The notes beneath the pieces were generated by a model that saw only the letters and a program-made list of their open reading frames with translations, was not told where the DNA came from and did not search any database. 64,000 bases of DNA. Source: Ptiloglossa arizonensis (Eukaryota > Arthropoda > Insecta > Hymenoptera > Colletidae). Below, piece by piece: positions 51,001 through 61,600 of this stretch (positions within the stretch are counted from its first letter, which is position 1; every line of letters starts with the position of its first letter). Where the stretch lies: assembly GCF_051014685.1 (NCBI RefSeq), contig NW_027478461.1:682001-746000 (forward strand), written 5' to 3'. Position numbers and translations under genes: made by a program.

Positions 51001-52410
51001 TCAGATACTCGAAACCAATAACTGGAATGGCCTAGGGGAAAAGTACACGCACCATTGTAATCGGGCGAGTTTCTACTTTCAGATGCAACAGGAATTTCTC
51101 GAATTCGTCAATCCGTTCGCGAGATATGGAAGCGTGAAGTTAAGGAATGGTTGAGAAACCATCAAAATTTTCGCAAGTCTGATACTCGAAACCTATAACT
51201 GGAATGGCCTAGGGGAAAAGTACACACACCATTGTAATCGGGCGAGTTTCTACTTTCAGATGCAACAGGAATTATTCGGATTCGTCAATCCGTCCGCGAA
51301 ATGTCGGAGTTTGGAGTTAAGAGATGGTTGAGAAACCATCAAAATTTTCACTGGTCTGATACTCGAAAGCAATAACTGGAATAGCCTAGGGGAAAAGTAC
51401 ACACACCATTGTAATCGGGCGAGTTTCTACTTTCAGATGCAACAGGAATTATTCGGATTCGTCAATCCGTGCGCGAAATGTCGGAGTTTGGAGTTAAGAG
51501 ATGGTTGAGAAACCATCAAAATTTTCACTGGTCTGATACTCGAAAGCAATAACTGGAATAGCCTAGGGGAAAAGTACACACACCATTGTAATCGGGCGAG
51601 TTTCTACTTTCAGATGCAACAGGAATTTCTCGAGTTCTTCAATCCGTTCGCGAGATATGGGAGTTTGAAATTAAGGAATGCTTGAGAAACCATCAAAATT
51701 TTCGCAAGTCTGTTACTCGAAACCAATAACTACAATGGCCTAGGGGCAAAATACACATACCGTTGTAACTGGGAGAGCTTCTACTTTCAGATGCAACAGA
51801 AATTATTCGGATTCGTCAATCCGTTCGCGAAATTTCGGAGTTTGGAGTTAAGAGATGGTTGAGAAACCATCAAAATTTTCGTTGGTCAGATACTCGAAAC
51901 CAATAACTGGAATGGCCTAGGGGAAAAGTACACGCACCATTGTAATCGGGCGAGTTTCTACTTTCAGATGCAACAGAAATTTCTCGAGTTCGTCAATCCC
52001 TTCGCGAGATATGGGAGTTTGAAGTTAACGAATGCTTGAAAAACCATCAAAATTTTCGAAATTCTGATACTAGAAACCAATAACTGGAATGGCCTAGGGG
52101 AAAAGTACACATACCATTGTAATCGGGCGAGTTTCTACTTTCAGATGCAACAAGAATTTCTCGAATTCGTCAATCCGTTCGCGAGATATGGAAGCGTGAA
52201 GTTAAGGAATGGTTGAGAAACCATCAAAATTTTCGCAAGTCTGTTACTCGAAACCAATAACTACAATGGCCTAGGGGCAAAATACACATACGGTTGTAAT
52301 TGGGAGAGTTTCTACTTTCAGATGCAACAGAAACTATTCGGATTCGTCAATCCGTCCGCGAAATGTCGGAGTTTGGAGTTAAGAGATGGTTGAGAAACCA
52401 TCAAAATTTT
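51001..52410 (+). repeat. Composite block copied from two upstream places
   Basis: The first ~0.5 kb matches 48.17-48.68 kb. The rest matches 44.62-45.69 kb with the same TTCTTCAATCCG, GCGAAATTTCGG and CTTGAAAAACC markers. The switch from one source to the other is within monomer register, so no junction sequence is visible. Confidence 0.78.
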
Positions 52411-54002
52411 TGCAAGTCTGATATTCGATAAAAATAACTGGAGTGGCCTAGGGGAAAAGTACACAGAGCATTGTAATCGGGCGAGTTTCTACTTTCAGAT
52501 GCAACAGGAATTTCTCGTGTTCGTCAATCCGTTCTCGAGATATGGGAGTTTGAAGTTAAGGAATGGTTGAGGAACCATCAAAATTTTCGCAAGTCTGATA
52601 CTCGAAACCAACAACTCCTATGGCCTAGGGCAAAAATGCACATACCGTTGTAATCGGGCGAGTTTCTGCTTTGAAATGCAACAGGAATTTCTCGAGTTCG
52701 TCAATCCGTTCACGTGATATGGAAGTGTGAGGTTAAGGAATGGTTGAGAAACCATCAAAATTTTCGCAAGTCTGATACCCGAAACCAATAACTGGCATGA
52801 CCTAGGGGCAAAATACACATACCGATGTAATCGGGCGAGTTTCTACTTTCAGATGCAACAGGAATTTCTCGAGTTCGTCAATCCGTTAGCGAGATGTGGG
52901 AGTTTGAAGTTAACGAATGCTTGAAAAACCATCAAAATTTTCGAAATTCTGATACTAGAAACCAATAACTGGAATGGCCTAGGGGAAAAGTACACACACC
53001 ATTGTAATCGGGCGAGTTTCTACTTTCAGATGCAACAGGAATTTCTCGAGTTCGTCAACCCGTTAGCGAGATGTGGGAGTTTGAAGTTAAGGAATGGTTG
53101 AGAAACGATCGAAATTTTCGCAAGTCTGATACTCGAAACCAATAACTGGAATGGCCTAGGGGAAAAGTACACACACCATTGTAATCGGGCGAGTTTCTAC
53201 TTTCAGATGCAACAGAAATTTCTCGAGTTCGTCAATCCCTTCGCGAGATATGGGAGTTTGAAGTTAAGGAATGGTTGAGAAACCATCAAAATTTTCGCAA
53301 GTCTGATGCTCGAACCAATAGCTACAATGGCCTAGGGGAAAAATAGACATACCGTTGTAATCGGGCGTGTTTCTACTTTCAGATGCAACAGGAACTTCTC
53401 GAGTTCGGCAATCCGTTCGCGAGATATGGGAGTTTGAAGTTAAGGAATGGTTGAGAAACCATCAAAATTTTCGCAAGTCTGATACCCGAAACCAATAACT
53501 GGCATGACCTAGGGGCAAAATACACATACCGTTGTAATCGGGCTAGTTTCTACTTTCAGATGCAACAGGAATTTCTCGAGTTCGTCAATCCGTTAGCGAG
53601 ATGTGGGAGTTTGAAGTTAACGAATGCTTGAAAAACCATCAAAATTTTCGAAATTCTGATACTAGAAACCAATAACTGGAATGGCCTAGGGGAAAAGTAC
53701 ACACACCATTGTAATCGGGCGAGTTTCTACTTTCAGATGCAACAGGAATTTCTCGAGTTCGTCAACCCGTTCGCGAGATATGGGAGTTTGAAATTAAGGA
53801 ATGGTTGAGAAACCATCAAAATTTTCGCAAGTCTGTTACTCGAAACCAATAACTACAATGGCCTAGGGGCAAAATACACATACCGTTGTAATTGGGAGAG
53901 TTTCTACTTTCAGATGCAACAGAAATTATTCGGATTCGTCAATCCGTTCGCGAAATGTCGGAGTTTGGAGTTAAGAGATGGTTGAGAAACCATCAAAATT
54001 TT
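52411..54002 (+). repeat. 9-mer HOR (F), 1,592 bp
   Basis: Begins at the TTTTTGCAAGTCTGATATTCG monomer (TGCAAG at 52,411), which recurs at 54,003 and 55,065. It includes CTCCTATGGCCTAGGGC, TTCACGTGATATGG and CCGTTAGCGAGATGTGG. It is three monomers longer than the next unit. Confidence 0.8.
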
Positions 54003-55064
54003 TGCAAGTCTGATATTCGATAAAAATAACTGGAGTGGCCTAGGGGAAAAGTACACAGAGCATTGTAATCGGGCGAGTTTCTACTTTCAGATGCAACAGG
54101 AATTTCTCGTGTTCGTCAATCCGTTCTCGAGATATGGGAGTTTGAAGTTAAGGAATGGTTGAGGAACCAACAAAATTTTCGCAAGTCTGATACTCGAAAC
54201 CAACAACTCCTATGGCCTAGGGCAAAAATGCACATACCGTTGTAATCGGGCGAATTTCTGCTTTGAAATGCTACAGGAATTTCTCGAGTTCGTCAATCCG
54301 TTCACGTGATATGTAAGTGTGAGGTTAAGGAATGGTTGAGAAACCATCCAAATTTTCGCAAGTCTGATACCCGAAACCAATAACTGGCATGACCTAGGGG
54401 CATAATACACATACCGTTGTAATCGGGCGAGTTTCTACTTTCAGATGCAACAGGAATTTCTCGAGTTCGTCAATCCGTTCACGAGATATGGGAGTTTGAT
54501 ATTAAGGAATGGTTGAGAAACAATCAAAATTTTCGCTGGTCTGATACTCGAAACCAATAACTGGAATGGCCTAGGGGAAAAGTACACACACCATTGTAAT
54601 CGGGCGTGTTTCTACTTTCATATACAACAGGAATTTCTCGAATTCGTGAATCCGTTCGCGATATATGGGAGTTTGAAGATAAGGAATGTTTGAGGAACCG
54701 TCAACATATTCGCTGGTCTGATACTCGAAGCCAATAACTGGAATGGCCTAGGGGAAAAGTACACATACCATTGTAATCGGGCGAGTTTCTAATTTCAGAT
54801 GCAACAGGAATTTCGCGTGTTCGTCAATCCGTTCGCGAGGTATGGGAGTGTGATGTTAAGGAATGGTTGAGAAACCATCAAAATTTTCGCAAGTCTGTTA
54901 CTCGAAACCAATAACTACAATGGCCTAGGGGCAAAATACACATACCGTTGTATTTGGGAGAGTTTCTACTTTCAGATGCAACAGAAATTATTCGGATTCG
55001 TCAATCCGTTCGCGAAATGTCGGAGTTTGGAGTTAAGAGATGGTTGAGAAACCATCAAAATTTT
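54003..55064 (+). repeat. 6-mer HOR (F), copy 2, 1,062 bp
   Basis: Exactly 6 x 177. The order is GATATTCGATAAAA, CAACAACTCC, CCCGAAACC, CGCTGGTCTG, GAAGCCAATAACTGG and V2. The unit recurs from 55,065. Markers such as TTCACGTGATATGTAAGTG and GCTACAGGAATTTC are in both. Confidence 0.86.
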
Positions 55065-55955
55065 TGCAAGTCTGATATTCGATAAAAATAACTGGAGTGG
55101 CCTAGGGGAAAAGTACACAGAGCATTGTAATCGGGCGAGTTTCTACTGTCAGATGCAACAGGAATTTCTCGTGTTCGTCAATCCGTTCTCGAGATATGGG
55201 AGTTTGAAGTTAAGGAATGGTTGAGGAACGAACAAAATTTTCGCAAGTCTGATACTCGAAACCAACAACTCCTATGGCCTAGGGCAAAAATGCACATACC
55301 GTTGTAATCGGGCGAATTTCTGCTTTGAAATGCTACAGGAATTTCTCGAGTTCGTCAATCCGTTCACGTGATATGTAAGTGTGAGGTTAAGGAATGGTTG
55401 AGAAACCATCCAAATTTTCGCAAGTCTGATACCCGAAACCAATAACTGGCATGACCTAGGGGCAAAATACACATACCGTTGTAATCGGGCGAGTTTCTAC
55501 TTTCAGATGCAACAGGAATTTCTCGAGGTCGTCAATCCGTTCACGAGATATGGGAGTTTGATATTAAGGAATGGTTGAGAAACAATCAAAATTTTCGCTG
55601 GTCTGACACTCGAAACCAATAACTGGAATGGCCTAGGGGAAAAGTACACACACCATTGTAATCGGGCGTGTTTCTACTTTCATATACAACAGGAATTTCT
55701 CGAATTCGTGATTCCGTTCGCGATATATGGGAGTTTGAAGATAAGGAATGTTTGAGGAACCGTCAAAATATTCGCTGGTCTGATACTCGAAGCCAATAAC
55801 TGGAATGGCCTAGGGGAAAAGTACACATACCATTGTAATCGGGCGAGTTTCTAATTTCAGATGCAACAGGAATTTCGCGAGTTCGTCAATCCGTTCGCGA
55901 GTTATGGGAGTGTGATGTTAAGGAATGGTTGAGAAACCATCAAAATTTTCGCAAG
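55065..55955 (+). repeat. 6-mer HOR (F), copy 3, partial
   Basis: Five monomers matching 54,003-54,893 at offset 1,062. The sixth is replaced at about 55,955 by an ACTACTATGGTCTAGGGCC monomer like the one near 38,285. Private changes include TTTCTACTGTCAG near 55,140, CGAGGTCGTC near 55,525 and GTGATTCCG near 55,707. Confidence 0.83.
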
Positions 55956-57309
55956 TCTGATACTCGAAACCAATAACTACTATGGTCTAGGGCCAAAATA
56001 CACAAAGCGATGTAATCGGGCGAGTTTCTGCTTTCAGATGAAACAGCAATTTCTCGAGTTCGTCAATCCGTTCGCGAGATATGGGAGTTTGAAGTTAAGG
56101 AATGCTTGAGGAACCATCAAAATTTTCGAAAGTCTGATACTCGAAACCAATAACTAAAAAGGCCTAGGGGAAAAATACACATACCGTTGTAATCGGGCGA
56201 GTTTCTACTTTCACATGCAACAGCAATTTCTCGTGTTCGTCAATCCGTTCGCGAGATGTGGGAGTTTGAAATTAAGGAATGGTTGAGAAATGACCAAAGT
56301 TTTCGCAAGTCTGATACTCGAAACCAATAACTACAAAGCCCTACGGGAAAAATACACATACCTTTGTAATCGGGCGAGATTCCACTTTCAGATGCAACAG
56401 GAATTTCTCGAGTTCGTCGATCCGTTCGCGAGATATGGGAGTTTGATGTTAAGGAATGGTTGAGAAACCATCAAAATTTTCGCTGGTCTGATACTCTAAG
56501 CCAATAACTGGAATGGCCTAGGGGAAAAGTACACATACCATTGTAATCGCGCGAGTTTCTACTTTCAAATGCAACAGGAATTTCTCGAGTTCGTCGAACC
56601 GTTCGCGAGATATGGGAGGTTGATGTTAAGGAATGGTTGAGAAACCATCAAAATTTTCGCAAGTCTGATACGCGAAACCAATAACTACAATGGCCTAGGG
56701 GCAAAATACACATACCGTTGTAATTGGGAGAGTTTCTACTTTCAGATGCAACAGAAAGTATTCGGATTCGTCAATCCGTTCGCGATATGTCGGAGTGTGG
56801 AGTTAAGAGATGGTTGAGAAACCATCAAAATTTTCGCAAGTCTGTTATTCGATAACAATAACTGGAGTGGCCTAGGGGAAAAGTACACACAGCATTGTAA
56901 TCGGGCGAGTTTCTACTTTCAGATACAACAGGAATTTCTCGAATTCGTCAATCCGTTCGCGAGATATGGGAGTTTGAAGTTCAGGAATGGTTGAGGAACC
57001 ATCAAAAATTCGCTGGTCTGATACTCGAAACCAATAACTACTATGATCTAGGGCAAAAATGCCCATACCGTTGTAATCGGGCGAGTTTCTGCTTTCAGAT
57101 GCAACAGAAATTTCTCGAGTTCGTCAATCCGTTCGCGAGATATGGGAGTTTGAAGTAAAGGAATGGTTGTGGATCCATCAACATTTTCGCAAGTCTGATA
57201 CTCGAAACCAATAACTACTATGGTCTAGGGCAAAAATACACAAAGCGTTGTAATCGGGCGAGTTTCTGCTTTCAGATGCAACAGCAATTCCTTGAGTTCG
57301 TCAATCCGT

Positions 57310-57486
57310 TCGCGAGATATGGGAGTTTGAAGTTAAGGAATGGTTGAGAAACCATCAAAATTTTCGCAAGTCTGATACTCGAAACCAATAACTGGAATGG
57401 CCTAGGGGAAAAGTACACACACCATTGTACTCGGGCGAGTTTCTACTTTCAGATGCAACAGAAATTTCTCGAGTTCGTCAATCCGT
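57310..57486 (+). repeat. Reference V1 monomer (177 bp)
   Basis: A good example of the main monomer type, cut from one TCGCGA to the next; it differs from my hand consensus at only two positions that I can see. It contains the CENP-B-like site that spans the unit junction, the ATGGTT-GAGA-AACCAT dyad, the A4T4 tract, CCTAGG and CTCGAG. The consensus has 9 CpG sites against about 7.8 expected from its base composition. Use it as the phase reference for the array. Confidence 0.9.
57340..57355 (+). other. Per-monomer short perfect dyad (6-bp stem, 4-nt loop)
   Basis: ATGGTT-GAGA-AACCAT is a perfect inverted repeat that recurs once per monomer throughout the array; this copy lies in the reference monomer. 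A frequent variant, ATGGTT-AAGG-AACCAT, changes the loop and keeps the stem. Other variants break one pair (ATGCTT in many 9-34 kb monomers, AACAAT in the TTTTTGCTGG monomers), so the pairing is common but not strictly kept. Confidence 0.7.
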
Positions 57487-57605
57487 TCGCGAGATATGGG
57501 AGTTTGAAGTTAAGGAATGGTTGAGAAACCATCAAAATTTTCGCAAGTCTGATACTCGAAACCAATAACTACAATGGCCTAGGGGAAAAATACACATACC
57601 GTTGT

Positions 57606-57698
57606 AATTGGGAGAGTTTCTACTTTCAGATGCAACAGAAATTATTCGGATTCGTCAATCCGTTCGCGAAATGTCGGAGTTTGGAGTTAAGAAATGGT
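57606..57698 (+). repeat. Diagnostic half of a V2-type monomer
   Basis: The second monomer type. It is recognised by ATTGGGAGAGTTTC, GCAACAGAAATTATTCGG, CGCGAAATGTCGGAG and TTGGAGTTAAGA. It replaces the CTCGAG (XhoI) of V1 with TTCGGA but keeps TCGCGA, here enlarged to the 8-bp palindrome TTCGCGAA. V2 also gains a perfect dyad, CGGATT-CGTC-AATCCG. In this window V2 occurs once near the left end (about 285-380) and repeatedly between about 35,150 and 57,700. I saw none from 1.5 to 34 kb or after 57.9 kb. Confidence 0.85.
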
Positions 57699-57896
57699 AG
57701 AGAAACCATCAAAATATTCGCTGGTCTGATTCTCGAAACCAATAGCTGGAATGGCCTAGGGGAAAAGTACACATACCATTGTAATCGGGCGAGTTTCTAC
57801 TTTCAGATGCAACAGGAATTTCTCGAGTTCGTCAATCCGTTCGCGAGATATGGGAGTTTGAAGTTAAGGAATGGTTGAGAAACCATCAAAATTTTC

Positions 57897-59312
57897 GTAA
57901 GTCTGACACTCGAAACCAATAACTACTATGGCCTAAGGCTAAAATACACATACCGTTGTAATGGGGCGAGATTCTGCTTTCAGATGCAACAGGAATTTCT
58001 CGAGTTCGTCAATCCGTTCGCGAGATATGGGAGTCTGAATTTAAGGAATGGTTGAGGAACCATCAAAATTTTCGTAAGTCTGATACTCGAAACCAATAAC
58101 TGGAATGGCCTAGGGGAAAAGTACACACACCATTGTAATCGGGTGAGTTTCTACTTTCAGATGCAGCAGGAATTTCTCGAGTTCGTCAATGCGTTCGCGA
58201 GATATGGGAGTTTGAAGTTAAGGAATGGTTGAGAAACCATCAAAATTTTCGCAAGTTGGACACTCGAAACCAATAACTGGAACGGCTTAGGGGAAAAGTA
58301 CACACACCATTGTAATCGGGTGAGATTCTACTTGCAGATGCAACAGGAATTTCTCGAGTTCGTCAATCCGTTCGCGAGATATGGGAGTTTGAAGTTAAGG
58401 AATGGTTGAGAAACCATCAAAATTTTCGTAAGTCTGACACTCGAAACCAATAACTAGTATGGCCTAAGGCAAAAATACACATACCGTTGTAATGGGGCGA
58501 GATTCTGCTTTCAGATGCAACAGGAATTTCTCGAGTTCGTCAATCCGTTCGCGAGATATGGGAGTTTGAAGTTAAGGAATTGTTGAGGAACCATCAAAAT
58601 TTTCGTAAGTCTGATACTCGAAACCAATAACTGGAATGGCCTAGGGGAAAAGTACACACACCATTGTAATCGGGTGAGTTTCTACTTTCAGATGCAGCAG
58701 GAATTTCTCGAGTTCGTCAATGCGTTCGCGAGATATGGAAGTTTGAAGTTAAGGAATGGTTGAGAAACCATCAAAATTTTCGCAAGTTGGATACTCGAAA
58801 CCAATAACTGGAACGGCTTAGGGGAAAAGTACACACCCCATTGTAATCGGGTGAGTTTCTACTTGCAGATGCAACAGGAATTTCTCGAGTTCGTCAATCC
58901 GTTCGCGAGATATGGGAGTTTGAAGTTAAGGAATGGATGAGAAACCATCAAAATTTTCGTAAGTCTGACACTCGAAACCAATGACTACTATGGCCTAAGG
59001 CAAAAATACACATACCGTTGTAATGGGGCGAGATTCTGCTTTCAGATGCAACAGGAATTTCTCGAGTTCGTCAATCCGTTCGCGAGATATGGGAGTTTGA
59101 AGTTAAGGAATGGTTGAGGAACCATCAAAAATTTCGTAAGTCTGATACTCGAAACCAATAACTGGAATGGCCTAGGGGAAAAGTACACACACCATTGTAA
59201 TCGGGTGAGTCTCTACTTTCAGATGCAGCAGGAATTTCTCGAGTTCGTCAATCCGTTCGCGAGATATGGGAGTTTGAAGTTAAGGAATGGTTGAGAAACC
59301 ATCAAAATTTTC
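57897..59312 (+). repeat. 8-mer HOR (G) built of trimer+trimer+dimer, copy 1
   Basis: GCCTAAGG marks one monomer of a trimer at 57,931, 58,462 and 58,993 (531-bp steps), then at 59,347 (354 bp). The trimer is GTAAGTCTGACACTCG/GGGGCGAGATTCTG, then GATACTCG/GGGTGAG/AATGCGTTCG, then GCAAGTTGGA/GGCTTAGGGG. The third unit has lost one monomer, giving 3+3+2. The set is repeated at offset 1,416. Confidence 0.85.
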
Positions 59313-60660
59313 GTAAGTCTGACACTCGAAACCAATAACTAGTATGGCCTAAGGCAAAAATACACATACCGTTGTAATGGGGCGAGATTCTGCTTTCAGA
59401 TGCAACAGGAATTTCTCGAGTTCGTCAATCCGTTCGCGAGATATGGGAGTCTGAATTTAAGGAATGGTTGAGGAACCATCAAAATTTTCGTAAGTCTGAT
59501 ACTCGAAACCAATAACTGGAATGGCCTAGGGGAAAAGTACACACACCATTGTAATCGGGTGAGTTTCTACTTTCAGATGCAGCAGGAATTTCTCGAGTTC
59601 GTCAATGCGTTCGCGAGATATGGGAGTTTGAAGTTAAGGAATGGTTGAGAAACCATCAAAATTTTCGCAAGTTGGACACTCGAAACCAATAACTGGAACG
59701 GCTTAGGGGAAAAGTACACACACCATTGTAATCGGGTGAGATTCTACTTGCAGATGCAACAGGAATTTCTCGAGTTCGTCAATCCGTTCGCGAGATATGG
59801 GAGTTTGAAGTTAAGGAATGGTTGAGAAACCATCAAAATTTTCGTAAGTCTGACACTCGAAACCAATAACTAGTATGGCCTAAGGCAAAAATACACATAC
59901 CGTTGTAATGGGGCGAGATTCTGCTTTCAGATGCAACAGGAATTTCTCGAGTTCGTCAATCCGTTCGCGAGATATGGGAGTTTGAAGTTAAGGAATGGTT
60001 GAGGAACCATCAAAATTTTCGTAAGTCTGATACTCGAAACCAATAACTGGAATGGCCTAGGGGAAAAGTACACACACCATTGTAATCGGGTGAGTTTCTA
60101 CTTTCAGATGCAGCAGGAATTTCTCGAGTTCGTCAATGCGTTCGCGAGATATGGGAGTTTGAAGTTAAGGAATGGTTGAGAAACCATCAAAATTTTCGCA
60201 AGTTGGACACTCGAAACCAATAACTGGAATGGCCTAGGGGAAAAGTACACACACCATTGTAATCGGGTGAGTTTCTACTTGCAGATGCAACAGGAATTTC
60301 TCGAGTTCGTCAATCCGTTCGCGAGATATGGGAGTTTGAAGTTAAGGAATGGATGAGAAACCATCAAAATTTTCGTAAGTCTGACACTCGAAACCAATAA
60401 CTACTTTGGCCTAAGGCAAAAATACACATACCGTTGTAATGGGGCGAGATTCTGCTTTCAGGTGCAACAGGAATTTCTCGAGTTCGTCAATCCGTTCGCG
60501 AGATATGGGAGTTTGAAGTTAAGGAATGGTTGAGGAACCATCAAAATTTTCGTAAGTCTGATACTCGAAACCAATAACTGGAATGGCCTAGGGGAAAAGT
60601 ACACACACCATTGTAATCGGGTGAGTTTCTACTTTCAGATGGAGCAGGAATTTCTCGAGT
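59313..60660 (+). repeat. 8-mer HOR (G), copy 2
   Basis: Repeats 57,897-59,312 at offset 1,416 (8 x 177). It shares GGAGTCTGAATTTAAGG (58,031 and 59,447) and GGAATGGATGAGAAACC (about 58,931 and 60,347). It departs near 60,660, where the GCAAGTTGGATAC monomer that copy 1 lacks is present. Confidence 0.82.
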
Positions 60661-61600
60661 TCGTCAATGCGTTCGCGAGATATGGGAGTTTGAAGTTAAG
60701 GAATGGTTGAGAAGCCATCAAAATTTTCGCAAGTTGGATACTCGAAACCAATAACTGGAACGGCTTAGGGGAAAAGTACACACACCATTGTAATCGGGTG
60801 AGTTTCTACTTGCAGATGCAACACGAATTTCTCGAGTTCGTCAATCCGTTCGCGAGATATGGGAGTTTGAAGTTAAGGAATGGTTGAGGAACCATCAAAA
60901 TTTTCGTAAGTCTGATACTCGAAACCAATAACTGGAATGGCCTAGGGGAAAAGTACACACACCATTGTAATCGGGTGAGTTTCTACTTGCAGATGCAACA
61001 GGAATTTCTCGAGTTCGTCAATCCGTTCGCGAGATATGGGAGTTTGAAGTTAAGGAATGGTTGAGAAACCATCAAAATTTTCGTAAGTCTGATACTCGAA
61101 ACCAATAACTGGAATGGCCGAAGGGGAAAAATACACATACCGTTGTAATCGGGCGAGTTTCTACTTTCAGATGCAACAGGAATTTCTCGAGTTCGTCAAT
61201 CCGTTCGCGAGATATGGGAGTTTGAGGTTAAGGAATGGTTGAGAAACCATCAAAATTTTCGCAAGTCTGATACTCGAAACCAATAACTATTATACTATGG
61301 CCTAGGGCAAAAATACACATACCGTTGTAATCGGACGAGTTTCTGCTATCAGATGCAACAGGAATTTCTCGAGTTCGTCAATCCGTTCGCGAGATATGGG
61401 AGTTTGAATTTAAGGAATGGTTGAGAAACCATCAAAATTTTCCCAAGTCTGATACTCGAAACCAATAACTACTATGGCCAAGGGCAAAAATACGCATACC
61501 GTTGTAATCGGGCGAGTTTCTACTTTCAGATGCAACAGGAATTTCTCGAGTTCGGCAATCCGTTCGCGAGATATGGGAGTTTGAAGTTGAGGAATGGTTG
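60661..61600 (+). repeat. Irregular third-subfamily monomers
   Basis: A mixture of GGGTGAG and TTGCAGATGC monomers. One monomer carries a five-base gain (AACTATTATACTATGG, about 61,287-61,300) and another a one-base gain (GGCCGAAGGGG, about 61,118). No clear HOR and nothing non-satellite. Confidence 0.72.

Larger units (their letters stand above)
55956..57896 (+). repeat. Diverged monomers before the third subfamily
   Basis: About eleven monomers with no internal HOR that I could see. They include V2 copies near 56,755 and 57,640, AAAATGCCCATACCG near 57,055 and GTTGTGGATCCATC near 57,167. The last V2 monomer of the window is here; beyond 57.9 kb all monomers belong to the GCCTAAGG group or its partners. 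Confidence 0.75.

Noticed and set aside
35418..57066. 64-80-codon open frames on the - strand (for example 35,418, 37,012, 39,133, 52,618, 54,210, 55,272, 56,872)
   Set aside because: They are the complement of the same satellite, recur at HOR offsets (2,121, 1,592 and 1,062 bp) and contain no recognisable domain.
25252..57878. 82-codon open frames on the + strand (25,252, 26,668, 37,992, 40,113, 57,630)
   Set aside because: Each is two monomers read through because the normal TGA is AGA or TAC by one substitution. The product is the monomer translation repeated, and no neighbouring copy keeps it open.
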